Positions 8,842-17,419 of a DNA stretch of 64,000 bases are shown one piece after another; the first letter of the stretch is position 1; every line of letters begins with the position of its first letter. The notes beneath the pieces were generated by a model that was given only the letters and a program-made list of their open reading frames with translations, made no database searches and was not told the DNA's origin. The translations under genes and the position numbers were made by a program. The stretch comes from Chloroflexi bacterium HGW-Chloroflexi-4 (GTDB taxonomy: Bacteria; Chloroflexota; Anaerolineae; Anaerolineales; Anaerolineaceae): contig PHBW01000003.1 of the NCBI GenBank assembly GCA_002840715.1, positions 1 to 64,000 of the forward strand, read 5' to 3'.

Positions 8842-10365
8842 TTACGCAATGCCGGTTGCCAAGGTCATGATTCGTTCCTGGGTTGCCTCTGCGATTTCCA
8901 AAGTGCCATTGGAACTGCCATGGCACATCACCATGATCCTGTCACTCATTCCCAACACTTCTTGCAAGTCGCTCGAAATCATGATGATCGAAATCCCCTT
9001 TTCGGCGAGTTCGTTCATCAGTTTGTAGATTTCGAATTTTGCGCCAACATCAATTCCCCTGGTTGGATCATCCATAATTAATATTTTTGGACCAGACATC
9101 AGCCATTTTGAAATGACCACTTTCTGTTGGTTTCCACCTGAAAGTGATTCGGCGGGAACAAGTAGGCTGGGTGTTTTAATGGCAAGCTCTTTGGCAAATT
9201 TTAGACTCTCGGCAAGTTCTGCATCCTGATCAATTCGCAGAAAGGATGCGAAGCGATCCAGATTTGGCAGTGAAATATTTTTTAAGATGGATTGAATCAA
9301 AATAAGACCATGGCGCTTTCGATCTTCTGGCACCAAACTAATGCCGTGTTTCATGGCAGAATTCCCGTTTTCTATTTTGATTTCCTGACCATACAGCTTC
9401 ATCGAACCTTTGGTGATTTTTCCATACTCCCCAAAAATGGTCATCACCAATTCTGTTCGTCCTGATCCCATTAATCCTGCAATGCCGAGAATTTCTCCTT
9501 TTCGTAGATTGAAAGAAACCCCCTTAAGTACTTCGTTCCCTTTATCTGGATCTTCTGCAAAGATATCATCAACTTCAAAAATCACATCACCAGGTAAACG
9601 GTTTCCTTTGGGAAACCTTTCTTTCATTTCGCGTCCAACCATATATTGAACTAGTTTTTCTGAGGTTAAACTTTTAGTAGGTTGAGTTGTAACCACTTTG
9701 CCATCACGCAAAACTGTTACGCTGTCTGTGATGCGGAAGAATTCTTCAAGTTTATGAGTGATATAGATACAGGTAACCCCATGTTCCTTTAATGTTCCCA
9801 GAATTTCCATTAATTGTGTCACTTCTGCTTCTGAAAGGGCGCTGGTGGGTTCATCAAGAATCAGAATTTTGGCGTTCTCAGAAAGCGCTTTGGCAATTTC
9901 GGTCATCTGCATTTTTCCGACGCCAAGGTTTTTCACCACATCCTGTGGATGTACATCAAGATGATACTCATTCAGAATTTTCTGGGTTTCTGAATAAACG
10001 TGGTCCCAGTTTATTGATCCTCGTTGAACGGGTTCTTTTCCTAGGAAAATATTTTCTCCAACTGTCATCCCCGGCACCAGGGTTAATTCCTGATAGACAA
10101 TTGCAATTCCCTTTTCAGCAGCTTTATGAATGGCACTGCCCTCCAACTTCAAAAGCTCTCCGTTATAAAATATATCGCCTTCATAAGTATCATGTGGATA
10201 AACACCCGAGAGAATTTTCATTAATGTGGATTTTCCCGCGCCATTTTCACCACACAACCCGTGGATCTCTCCACGATGAACCTGAAAACTGACATCATTG
10301 AGTGCAACCACACCTGGAAACGCTTTGGTCACATGTTGAATATCGAGAATAACATTTTCGTCCAT
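8842..10365 (-). CDS. xylG: Xylose-type sugar ABC transporter ATP-binding protein (two ATPase domains)
   Basis: 507 residues with the double-ATPase architecture of CUT2 transporters. Half 1 has Walker A GENGAGKST at about 40, LGVGKMQM in place of a canonical signature, and Walker B ILILDEPTSALSE. Half 2 has a degenerate P-loop GLMGSGRTE, signature LSGGNQQK and Walker B ILIMDDPTRGIDVG. The asymmetry is normal for XylG/RbsA/MglA. I chose ATG at 10365 over the upstream TTG because AGGA lies about 8 bases before it. The gap of about 210 bases to xylF contains a hairpin. Confidence 0.93.
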   Translation of the reverse strand: MDENVILDIQHVTKAFPGVVALNDVSFQVHRGEIHGLCGENGAGKSTLMKILSGVYPHDTYEGDIFYNGELLKLEGSAIHKAAEKGIAIVYQELTLVPGMTVGENIFLGKEPVQRGSINWDHVYSETQKILNEYHLDVHPQDVVKNLGVGKMQMTEIAKALSENAKILILDEPTSALSEAEVTQLMEILGTLKEHGVTCIYITHKLEEFFRITDSVTVLRDGKVVTTQPTKSLTSEKLVQYMVGREMKERFPKGNRLPGDVIFEVDDIFAEDPDKGNEVLKGVSFNLRKGEILGIAGLMGSGRTELVMTIFGEYGKITKGSMKLYGQEIKIENGNSAMKHGISLVPEDRKRHGLILIQSILKNISLPNLDRFASFLRIDQDAELAESLKFAKELAIKTPSLLVPAESLSGGNQQKVVISKWLMSGPKILIMDDPTRGIDVGAKFEIYKLMNELAEKGISIIMISSDLQEVLGMSDRIMVMCHGSSNGTLEIAEATQERIMTLATGIA

Positions 10366-10502
10366 CGGCAAAATCCTATTTAGTACTTTAATATGTGAAT
10401 AATCTATCTAGTGTAAAGGCGAAAAACCGGACCTATTAAATTATTGAACTCTTGAAAATTCAATACAGTTTTACGCCTTTCCACTAACCCTTTTTGGTGT
10501 TA

Positions 10503-10537
10503 CTTCCGCGCCTGATAAGAGGTCTCAAGCGCGGAAG
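10503..10537 (-). terminator. Intra-operon hairpin between xylF and xylG
   Basis: Perfect 9-bp GC-rich arms CTTCCGCGC (10503-10511) and GCGCGGAAG (10529-10537), 17-base loop, no strong U-run on the minus strand. In binding-protein operons such a structure often stabilises the upstream mRNA or partly terminates it, so the binding protein is made in excess. That role is inferred here. Confidence 0.55.
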
Positions 10538-10575
10538 CTTTCTTACTTACAAACTAAATATATTTTCAAGCCTGA

Positions 10576-12630
10576 TTAGGGTTTTGGCGGTAATTGATCA
10601 GCAGGGATATCACGATAAACTAAATCGTAGGGTTGAAATCCGCTAACCACGATTTCTTCATAAACATTATCTTTCGTCACCTGAACAACAGGCAGGAAGA
10701 CGCAAGCCATATCGCCAGCAAGAGCATCGTCACCAGTTAAGACACTGAGAGCAATATTTTGAACACCTTCAATGGCTTTGCCCTTGATCAGAGCATCCAT
10801 GGTGGCAACGGATTGCGGAACAAGAAGGCGGAAGTCTTTGTAGACAGTGACAGTCTGTTCGCCTTTGACGATACTGTTAGCGCCGTCTGCAGTGGCATCC
10901 TGTCCAGAGATGGGTACAATACCGGCCAATCCCTGAGCTTTCAAAGCAGTCAATTCGCCGAGTGCAGTACCATCATTGGAGGCAATGACTGCATCAATCT
11001 TGTTTTGATTGGCAGTAAGTGTGTTTTCCATCTGAGCAAGGGCCTTCGCGGGATCCCAATTCTCTACCCAGAAATCGGCAACGACTTTTATCACACCGGA
11101 GTCAATGTAAGGTTGGATGACTTCCATTTGACCGTTACGCACCAAATGGGCATTGTTGTCGGTTGGAGATCCACCAGACAAAACAACCTTGGCGGGATTA
11201 TCAGCGGTCCAGGTGGTACTGCCAGGCAGACCCAAAGCGGTCATAACGCCGAGAGCTTCCTGACGACCAACTTCAGTGTTATCAAAGGTCAAATAGGCAG
11301 AAACGTTGGCGGTTTTAATCAAGCGGTCATATGCGATCACTTTCACACCGGCTGCAACCGCTTTATCAACCGAGGTAACCACAGCGTCACCATCTTCAGC
11401 AATGATGATCAAACCTTTGGCGCCCTGGGCGACCATGTTGTCAATCTGATCATTTTGCAGTTTGACATCATGTGCGGCTTCCTGCACAACAACTTTGTAA
11501 CCCAATTCTTCGAGTGCTGCTGTGAGCAGTTCAGATTCGGGTTTCCAGCGTTCGGTGGCGAAATCTGAGAAAGATAGACCTATCAAAATAGGTTCGGCAG
11601 CAGCAGGTTCAGCGGCTTCTTCACCAGGTTTCGGGGGAAGCATATCTGCGGGAATGTCGCGGTAGACTGCTTCATAGGGTTGGAATCCGCTAACAACGAT
11701 CTCTTCATAAACATTGTCTTTGGTCACCTGAACAACAGGAAGGAAGACGCAAGCCATATCACCGGTCAAAGCCTCATCACCAAAGAGTGTTTTGAGGGGA
11801 ATGGTCTGAACACCTTCAATGGCTTCACCCTTGATCAGGGCATCCAAAGTATCAACTGATTTTGGAGCTAATAAGCGGAAATCTTTGTAAACAGTGACGG
11901 TCTGTTCGCCTTTGACGATGCTGTTAGCACCGTCTGCAGTGGCATCCTGACCAGAGATGGGGACCTTGCCGGCCAATCCTTGGGCCTTCAAGGCAGTCAA
12001 TTCACCAAGTGCTGTGCCATCATTGGAAGCAATTACTGCATCGATTGCATTTTGTTGAGCAGTAAGGGTATTTTCCATTTGAGCGAGGGCTTTCGCGGGG
12101 TCCCAGTTTTCAACCCAGAAATCAGCCACAACTTTTATCACACCTGAATCAATGTAGGGTTGAATCACTTCCATTTGACCATTTCTGACCAAATGTGCGT
12201 TATTATCAGTAGGTGAACCTCCAGACAGTACCACTTTGGCGGGATTGTCTGCGGTCCAGGTAGTGCTTCCAGGCAGGCCTAAGGCGGTCATGACGCCGAG
12301 GGCCTCCTGGCGGCCAACCTCTGTGTTGTCAAAGGTCAGGTATGCAGAAACCTTGTCTGTTTTGATCGGGCGGTCGTAGGCAATCACTTTCACGCCAGCG
12401 GCAACAGCCTTATCAACAGAGGTAACTGCAGCTTCACCATCTTCAGCCACAATGATCAAGCCTTTTACGCCCTGTGCAACCATGTTGTCAATCTGATCAT
12501 TCTGCAGTTTGACATCATGTGCGGCTTCTTGCACCAACACTTCATAACCCTTCTCTTCAAGCAGCTTGGTCAGCAGTTCAGATTCGGGTTTCCAGCGTTC
12601 GGTCGCGAAGTCAGAGAAAGACAGACCGAC
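10576..12630 (-). repeat. Tandem duplication of about 1 kb inside xylF
   Basis: Two copies of the binding-domain sequence with a period of 1047 bases; for example TTCGGTGGCG at 11551 matches TTCGGTCGCG at 12598. Copy 2 spans about 10576-11580, copy 1 about 11625-12630. Third-codon-position differences are visible, so this is not a sequencing artefact of identical copies. Confidence 0.92.
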
Positions 12631-12738
12631 TTTTACTTTGCCCTCAGGAGCAGCGCCGCCGCCGCAGGCACTTAAACCTGCAGTGAGCATTACCAACACC
12701 GTGATGAGCATGAAAATACGTGCTAAAGTCCTTTTCAT
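10576..12738 (-). CDS. xylF: Xylose-binding lipoprotein with two tandem, near-identical sugar-binding domains
   Basis: 720 residues, twice the normal length of XylF (about 330-350). A lipoprotein signal with lipobox LSAC puts the lipid cysteine at residue 25. Domain 1 runs from about residue 37, domain 2 from about 386, an exact 349-residue (1047-bp) offset, joined by the linker PPKPGEEAAEPAAAEP. Both copies contain GLSFSDFATERWKPESELL, NDQIDNMVAQG, AYDR, TFDNTEVG, NDGTALGELTALKAQGLAG and SGQDAT, the periplasmic-binding-protein type I pattern of XylF. By eye about 30 residues differ over about 335, so both should still bind sugar. The start is certain: GGAGGAAAG precedes ATG. Confidence 0.95.
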   Translation of the reverse strand: MKRTLARIFMLITVLVMLTAGLSACGGGAAPEGKVKVGLSFSDFATERWKPESELLTKLLEEKGYEVLVQEAAHDVKLQNDQIDNMVAQGVKGLIIVAEDGEAAVTSVDKAVAAGVKVIAYDRPIKTDKVSAYLTFDNTEVGRQEALGVMTALGLPGSTTWTADNPAKVVLSGGSPTDNNAHLVRNGQMEVIQPYIDSGVIKVVADFWVENWDPAKALAQMENTLTAQQNAIDAVIASNDGTALGELTALKAQGLAGKVPISGQDATADGANSIVKGEQTVTVYKDFRLLAPKSVDTLDALIKGEAIEGVQTIPLKTLFGDEALTGDMACVFLPVVQVTKDNVYEEIVVSGFQPYEAVYRDIPADMLPPKPGEEAAEPAAAEPILIGLSFSDFATERWKPESELLTAALEELGYKVVVQEAAHDVKLQNDQIDNMVAQGAKGLIIIAEDGDAVVTSVDKAVAAGVKVIAYDRLIKTANVSAYLTFDNTEVGRQEALGVMTALGLPGSTTWTADNPAKVVLSGGSPTDNNAHLVRNGQMEVIQPYIDSGVIKVVADFWVENWDPAKALAQMENTLTANQNKIDAVIASNDGTALGELTALKAQGLAGIVPISGQDATADGANSIVKGEQTVTVYKDFRLLVPQSVATMDALIKGKAIEGVQNIALSVLTGDDALAGDMACVFLPVVQVTKDNVYEEIVVSGFQPYDLVYRDIPADQLPPKP

Positions 12739-12840
12739 TTTCTTTCCTCCAAAAGTTGTGAACGGATAGGTTTTGGTACGAAAATACAGTTGAAATATGG
12801 GTAGAATTCTTCCTCCTTCCTAAGTTGTGTTTGGTACGAT
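12739..12840 (-). promoter_or_regulatory. Duplicated leader upstream of xylF
   Basis: Read on the minus strand, two blocks share the same order of elements: TCGTACCAAA, CACAACTT, then a purine-rich Shine-Dalgarno. The distal block holds TCGTACCAAA (12830-12839) followed by GGAAGGAGGAAG without a start codon. The proximal block holds TCGTACCAAA (12772-12781) followed by GGAGGAAAG and the real ATG. The distal copy looks like an abandoned translation start. It may be a trace of the event that duplicated the coding domain. Confidence 0.55.
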
Positions 12841-12891
12841 GTAGGCAATGATGTGTGAGTTAAGTCTTTATTAAAACCGCTGGTTCCAAGA

Positions 12892-14118
12892 TTACATCAG
12901 AGCAGGTTCGCTCAAGATATCGTCAAGAACAAGGGTTATCGCACCCATAATACAGGCATCAGATCCATGAGCTGAGGGGATGATTCTAAGATGTTCTCGC
13001 CCAGGAGCAAGCGTATTTTCCAAAACGATTCGTTCGACATCCTTAATGAATAACGGACTTGCGTTGTTTAATGCCCCACCCAAAACGATTACTTCTACAT
13101 TGAATAGGTTGACAAGGTTTGCTATTCCGACTCCCAGATAGTAAGCGACCTCACGAATAGCATCCTTTGCAATCTGGTCGCCTTCCTTTGCAGCCTGAAT
13201 AACATCATCAACGTTAATATTCTCCAGGTCACCCTTTGACATATCATGCAAAACAGAATTCGCTCCTTTGGCCAGTGAACGTCTTACCCGCTGTTCAACA
13301 GCCCGCGGTCCCACGAAGGTTTCCCAGCAGCCGCGTTTACCGCAGCCACACATATCTCCATTAATATCCAGGGTCATATGACCGGCCTCGCCGGCAAAAC
13401 CAAACATGCCTCTGAAGAGTTTGCCATCCATGACAATTCCGCTGCCCAAACCGACGCCGGCACTCAGATAAATAAAATCTTTGACGTTTTGTACTGCTCC
13501 AAAATAATATTCCCCCAGGGCGGCTGCGTTGGCTTCATTTTCAACATAGATCGGGCAATCAAAATGGGTCGCCAAAATTTTGCGAATTGGAACGTTTTCC
13601 CAATGCAGATTGGGAGCCAATTTCAACAAACCGCCGGCGACATCCACCATACCTGGAACACCCACGCCAATGCCTAACAGGCGTGAATCTTGTGAAAGGA
13701 TATAGTCGGCTCCTTGTTTGACCAGGGCCAAAACTTGTTCCATGATGAGGTTTTGACCTGTTTCAGGTTTCGAAGGTTGACGCTGGCGCCATAAAACATT
13801 GGCTGAAAAATCCGAAACCAATACTTCGATGTAATCCACGTTGATTTCAATCCCCATTGCACAACCGCCCCCGGGATTGATCTCTAACAGACGGCCTGGC
13901 CGGCCGGTGCTGGACTGGATCAAGTCAGTCTCGCGGATTAGATTTTCATTGATCAATTCGCTGATGATGCTTGAAACCGTGCTTGGATTCAAACCGGTCT
14001 CAGTGGCTAACCGAGCTCGTGACAGCGTTTTTTGAGTCCGGAATACTCCCAGGATAATCGCCCGGTTCATCCTTCTTACCCAAACTTGATCTGCTGTATT
14101 GAGCTTGGAGGTAATCAT
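12892..14118 (-). CDS. xylR: ROK family transcriptional regulator, probable xylose repressor
   Basis: 408 residues, the usual length for ROK repressors (XylR, NagC, Mlc). Residues about 24-75 form a winged helix: LSRARLATETGLNPSTVSSI, then ISELINENLIRE. The C-terminal ROK/actin-like domain has the VGVPGMVD phosphate motif, the ENEANAAALGEYYFG core and the zinc motif CGCGKRGCWETF. With xylF-G-H-A directly downstream in the same direction and a perfect palindrome just upstream, the simplest role is xylose-responsive repression of its own operon. The start has GAGGGGG upstream. Confidence 0.9.
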   Translation of the reverse strand: MITSKLNTADQVWVRRMNRAIILGVFRTQKTLSRARLATETGLNPSTVSSIISELINENLIRETDLIQSSTGRPGRLLEINPGGGCAMGIEINVDYIEVLVSDFSANVLWRQRQPSKPETGQNLIMEQVLALVKQGADYILSQDSRLLGIGVGVPGMVDVAGGLLKLAPNLHWENVPIRKILATHFDCPIYVENEANAAALGEYYFGAVQNVKDFIYLSAGVGLGSGIVMDGKLFRGMFGFAGEAGHMTLDINGDMCGCGKRGCWETFVGPRAVEQRVRRSLAKGANSVLHDMSKGDLENINVDDVIQAAKEGDQIAKDAIREVAYYLGVGIANLVNLFNVEVIVLGGALNNASPLFIKDVERIVLENTLAPGREHLRIIPSAHGSDACIMGAITLVLDDILSEPALM

Positions 14119-14160
14119 TGCCCCCTCAAAAAGAGAAAATGTACAAGAAGAAGAGAAGAG

Positions 14161-14185
14161 TTAGTTTATTGCCGCAATAAACTAA
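14161..14185 (-). promoter_or_regulatory. XylR-type operator palindrome
   Basis: Perfect inverted repeat: TTAGTTTATTG (14161-14171), centre CCG, CAATAAACTAA (14175-14185), about 40 bases upstream of the ROK regulator start. It closely matches the known Firmicute XylR operator form (TTAGTTTGTT and its complement), so binding by the adjacent ROK protein is a strong inference. Confidence 0.75.
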
Positions 14186-14323
14186 CATCATAATAGGGAA
14201 TTATTTTTAAAAAGTCAATAGGGAATTTCAGCAATCACTCAGCAGACTTATCCCCCCTTCCCTTATCCCATTATTGGGTGTACGCTTCATGTGAGTCTTA
14301 CTTCTAAGTGAATTGGAGTGACC

Positions 14324-14698
14324 ATGGCAAATCTGGATTCATTTAAAAAAGAACAATATCTCAACCTTGAAACCTTTAGAAAAACTGATGTGGGTGTCAA
14401 AACACCTGTCTGGTTTGTAGAATTTAACAATGAACTTTGTTTCACCACTGAACCTCAATCCGGAAAAGTGAAACGAATGCACAATAACCCCACCGTAAAG
14501 ATCGCCCCCTGCAAAATGGACGGCACCGTCACCGGCGAGTGGCATTCTGGTGTGATCCGCTTCTTACAGAAAGATGAAGCTCAAGCTGTGGAAAAAATAT
14601 ATTCGAAAAAATATGGATTGATGAAAGCTTTGTTTGACCTGCCCAACATCTTCAAAAAGAAACCTGAACGAACGTTCATCGCAATAAAATTGATCTAA
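14324..14698 (+). CDS. PPOX-fold protein, F420/FMN-dependent oxidoreductase family
   Basis: 124 residues, a small split-barrel flavin- or deazaflavin-binding protein. The pattern YLNLETFRKTDVGVKTPVWF then TEPQSGKVKRMHNNPTVKIA is typical of the PPOX class F420-dependent family (Rv2061-like). The end (KKPERTFIAIKL) matches the family tail. I chose ATG at 14324 with GGAG about 5 bases upstream; a GTG at 14318 overlaps that GGAG. The gene stands alone. Whether F420 is made by this organism cannot be seen here. Confidence 0.85.
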   Translation: MANLDSFKKEQYLNLETFRKTDVGVKTPVWFVEFNNELCFTTEPQSGKVKRMHNNPTVKIAPCKMDGTVTGEWHSGVIRFLQKDEAQAVEKIYSKKYGLMKALFDLPNIFKKKPERTFIAIKLI

Positions 14699-14740
14699 TG
14701 TTTCTCGCAATACCAAATTTCTTCTCAACCTATTTCTTAA

Positions 14741-14771
14741 AATCCCCCGCGGCTTGAAACCAAAGGGGATT
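14741..14771 (+). terminator. Hairpin after the PPOX gene
   Basis: Arms AATCCCC (14741-14747) and GGGGATT (14765-14771), loop 17 bases, followed by an AT-rich stretch without a clean T-run. Confidence 0.4.
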
Positions 14772-14788
14772 AATATACTAATTCATTC

Positions 14789-14817
14789 TTGACATAGTAC
14801 TAACTTAGTAGTATTAT
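14789..14817 (+). promoter_or_regulatory. Promoter of the PadR gene with overlapping operator
   Basis: TTGACA (14789-14794), a 17-base spacer, then TATTAT (14812-14817): a near-consensus sigma-70-type promoter. Within the spacer lies the palindrome TACTAA-C-TTAGTA (14798-14810), well placed for a repressor, most simply PadR itself. Confidence 0.75.
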
Positions 14818-14855
14818 CTAGTCATCATTATTTAGTTTTCAGAAAGGAGCACGCT

Positions 14856-15221
14856 TTGGACGATCAGGAAGTTACGATCAAAAAGTTTCAAAAAGAATTG
14901 AATTCTGGCATTGCGTCACTCGTTTTATTGGGTGTGATGGCAAACTCATCTGAACCGCTTTACGGGTATCAAATCGCGCGTCAGATCGGCGCTGGCCAAA
15001 AAGAGGGTTTATCCATGAAACAGGGAGCATTGTACCCAGTGCTGCGCTCGCTTGAAAACAGCGCCCTGCTGCAAAGCCATGTTGAACCCTCCATCTCGGC
15101 ACCGCCAAGACGATATTACCAGATTACCCCCGCCGGAAAAACCGCATACAAGGAATGGAAAACGGTGTGGGAGCAAACCCGCGATTATGTGGATGCCACA
15201 TTGAAAGGAAATCAACAATGA
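14856..15221 (+). CDS. PadR family transcriptional regulator
   Basis: 121 residues with the PadR winged helix: IASLVLLGVMANSSEPLYGY, then QGALYPVLRSLENSALLQSH and RRYYQITPAGKTAYKEW. I take the TTG at 14856 as start because AGAAAGGAG lies 6-7 bases before it and no nearer ATG exists. It overlaps the next gene by ATGA, which implies translational coupling. PadR regulators next to HAAS-domain membrane proteins usually control that partner. The effector is unknown. Confidence 0.93.
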   Translation: MDDQEVTIKKFQKELNSGIASLVLLGVMANSSEPLYGYQIARQIGAGQKEGLSMKQGALYPVLRSLENSALLQSHVEPSISAPPRRYYQITPAGKTAYKEWKTVWEQTRDYVDATLKGNQQ

Positions 15222-16090
15222 GTCAGAGCATTGAAAATTATTTAGCCCAACTAAAACTGTTAATGAAAGACTGCGATCCCGCCACCGTGCGCGATGCGCA
15301 GGCTGATGCCGAAGAATATCTACGCAGCGCCATTGCCATTGAAGGAGAGAATTCACCCTCCTTGGAGTCCATAATCGAGGAATACGGCTCCCCCGAAGAA
15401 ACTGCTGCAGCATACCAAATGATGGAGAAAAAAATGAACCCTAGTTTATCACTGCCTCAACCCAAAACCGACCGCTCCTGGCTGACCCGCTTTTTTGGTG
15501 TCTTCACTGACGCACGCGCCTGGGGATCCGTGCTTTACATGCTCATTTCTTTGATAACCGGCACGCTCTATTTCAGTTGGGCTGTCACCGGAATTTCACT
15601 ATCGGCTTCAATGATCATCATGATCTTCGGCATCCCGCTGGCTGCACTGATTTTTCTTTCCTTCCGCGGCCTAGCCTGGCTCGAAGGCCGAATTGTTGAA
15701 GCCCTACTCGGGGTGCGCATGCCAAGACGCCCGGTCTTCACTCGCAAAGACATCACCTGGGTGGAAAAACTGAAAGCCATCTTCGCCTCAAAGATCACCT
15801 GGTTTTCAACTCTTTTCCTGTTCCTTCAATTTCCCTTGGGCATCATCTATTTCGTGCTCTTCATTACCTTATTTGCCGTAGGTCTTGCTTTCATTGCCGT
15901 GCCAGTGCTTCAATATGTTTATCATCTGCCCATGTTCTGGTGGGACGGTGTCGGCCATTTATTTGAACCCTGGACCATGCCCCTCTTCGTTCTTGCAGGT
16001 ATCATCCTCCTTACCACCAACATGCACATTGCCAAAGGTCTCGGCAGTTTGCATGCCAAATTGGCGCGCGCCTTGCTGGTGGCTGAATAA
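15218..16090 (+). CDS. HAAS-domain membrane protein with sensor-type transmembrane domain
   Basis: 290 residues from the ATG overlapping the PadR stop. Residues about 1-75 form a soluble helical HAAS/DUF1700-like domain (NYLAQLKLLMKDCDP, DAEEYLRSAI, EEYGSPEETAAAYQMM). Residues about 100-290 hold four to six hydrophobic segments with the putative-sensor pattern LYFSWAVTGISLSASMI and FRGLAWLEGRIVEALLGVRMP. PadR/HAAS pairs are common in Gram-positive bacteria and Chloroflexota and are thought to sense membrane state. The function is inferred from that pairing only. A strong terminator follows. Confidence 0.82.
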   Translation: MSQSIENYLAQLKLLMKDCDPATVRDAQADAEEYLRSAIAIEGENSPSLESIIEEYGSPEETAAAYQMMEKKMNPSLSLPQPKTDRSWLTRFFGVFTDARAWGSVLYMLISLITGTLYFSWAVTGISLSASMIIMIFGIPLAALIFLSFRGLAWLEGRIVEALLGVRMPRRPVFTRKDITWVEKLKAIFASKITWFSTLFLFLQFPLGIIYFVLFITLFAVGLAFIAVPVLQYVYHLPMFWWDGVGHLFEPWTMPLFVLAGIILLTTNMHIAKGLGSLHAKLARALLVAE

Positions 16091-16110
16091 GTTAAAATAA
16101 AGAATGGAAT

Positions 16111-16138
16111 AAAATCCCTGCGAAATCAGGGATTTTTT
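16111..16138 (+). terminator. Rho-independent terminator of the PadR-HAAS operon
   Basis: AAAATCCCTG and CAGGGATTTT around the loop CGAAAT, followed by TTT. Confidence 0.9.
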
Positions 16139-16276
16139 GTTATTATTTTTCAAGCACGATCCATAAGATAAAAAATTGAAACGGACCAACGTTACAATAT
16201 TGTTGCCTTTCACAAGCACGAATTATTTTTAGAAGACCGAATTAATCACTCAAAAACCAGGAAATTAAATCAAGCC

Positions 16277-17338
16277 ATGAAAAAAAAAACATCCATTCTC
16301 ATTATTGCTGCATCGATTCTACTCTCTGTACTGGTGATGATTTTTCAATTGCCCGCAGAAATATTCGGCCGTCTGGAAAAAGTAACATCTTCCCGCCCTG
16401 ATTACGGAAGTGACCCTATCGTCGTCCTTGCAGATGAACGAGTGTTCACTCTATTTGCAGCCCTGAACGCTGCAGGTTTTGATCGGGAATACCCCGGAAT
16501 GTCAATGTCGCCCATCAGGCAGCAATTGCGTGAGGTTCTGACAGGCGAGTCCTTGCCCAGTACGGAAAAATTAAAACCGTTTTTCGACCGTATCCCCGAT
16601 TATCATCTGATAGTCTGGATTCTGCAGCGTGGCAATCCGCCGGTTTTTGAACGCGCTGAACCTGGTTGGTGGGTAACCAATCGCGCGTCAAGGTTTAATG
16701 GATTGGAAGATGCTCTCTCAGAATTCTATTTTGAAGCAGATATTGATAAATTATGGCAGCTCTTTGGCCCTGCGTATCAAGCTGAAATTGAACATATTTC
16801 TCCATTAGCAAAACAATCCTTAGAGGATATTCAAACTTATATAAGAATTGATAAACTACCTTACAAGCAGATTGTAATTATTCCTAATCCACTGGATGCA
16901 TATTACAGCGGAACAGGACCTCAAATAAACGAAATAGCCTATGTGATTGCTGGTCCGACGGAAACGGATCTCAGCCTAAAGGGATTGATTGAACACGAAG
17001 CGCTACACTCAGTTATAGGACCCATGCTCGAGCAAAACAAGAAAAATATTTCTTCAACCGTCGCAAAAGATTTTTATGATGTTCATAAAGACAACATGCC
17101 TTCTGGTTATGGTAACTGGGAAAGTATGTTGGAGGAATCCATAATCAGAGCCATAAACTTACGTATGATTAACGACGATAAAATGAGAAAGACTCAATTG
17201 GATCATTTGGAGGCAAACGGCTTTTTATTGATAAAGCCCATTGATCAAGAATTGGCGTTATTCGAACTAAGCAGAAAAACATTTGAAAACTATTTGCCAA
17301 CCTTGTTAAAAAATCTTGAAAAAGTGAAACTCAATTAA
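16277..17338 (+). CDS. Membrane-anchored putative zinc metalloprotease (HExxH)
   Basis: 353 residues. Residues 1-27 are a signal peptide or anchor (KKKTSILIIAASILLSVLVM). The centre is unassigned, with ERVFTLFAALNAAGFDREY near 50-70, which resembles DUF4932-type proteins. IEHEALHSVIG at about 239-249 contains HExxH, and WESMLEESIIRAINLR about 35 residues later supplies a possible third-ligand glutamate, so a gluzincin-type peptidase is likely. The substrate is unknown. It is transcribed alone; the start has no strong Shine-Dalgarno, and the gene ends in a C5/G5 hairpin. Confidence 0.65.
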   Translation: MKKKTSILIIAASILLSVLVMIFQLPAEIFGRLEKVTSSRPDYGSDPIVVLADERVFTLFAALNAAGFDREYPGMSMSPIRQQLREVLTGESLPSTEKLKPFFDRIPDYHLIVWILQRGNPPVFERAEPGWWVTNRASRFNGLEDALSEFYFEADIDKLWQLFGPAYQAEIEHISPLAKQSLEDIQTYIRIDKLPYKQIVIIPNPLDAYYSGTGPQINEIAYVIAGPTETDLSLKGLIEHEALHSVIGPMLEQNKKNISSTVAKDFYDVHKDNMPSGYGNWESMLEESIIRAINLRMINDDKMRKTQLDHLEANGFLLIKPIDQELALFELSRKTFENYLPTLLKNLEKVKLN

Positions 17339-17366
17339 TCATGTTGTTACTACTTTTCTTATCTTG

Positions 17367-17395
17367 CCCCCCATTATTCAGGGGGATTATATTTT
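17367..17395 (+). terminator. Terminator of the HExxH protein gene
   Basis: CCCCC (17368-17372) and GGGGG (17381-17385) around ATTATTCA with a T-rich tail ATTATATTTTT. Confidence 0.75.
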
Positions 17396-17419
17396 TCCAA
17401 CCTGCAATTTTTTCACGCA

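Noticed and set aside
9792..10292. 166-codon open frame on the plus strand
   Set aside because: Antisense to the first ATPase domain of xylG, no ribosome binding site and no family resemblance.
10759..11568. 269-codon open frame on the plus strand
   Set aside because: Lies antisense inside the second binding domain of xylF; the minus-strand protein is a clear family match and this frame reads as low-sense sequence.
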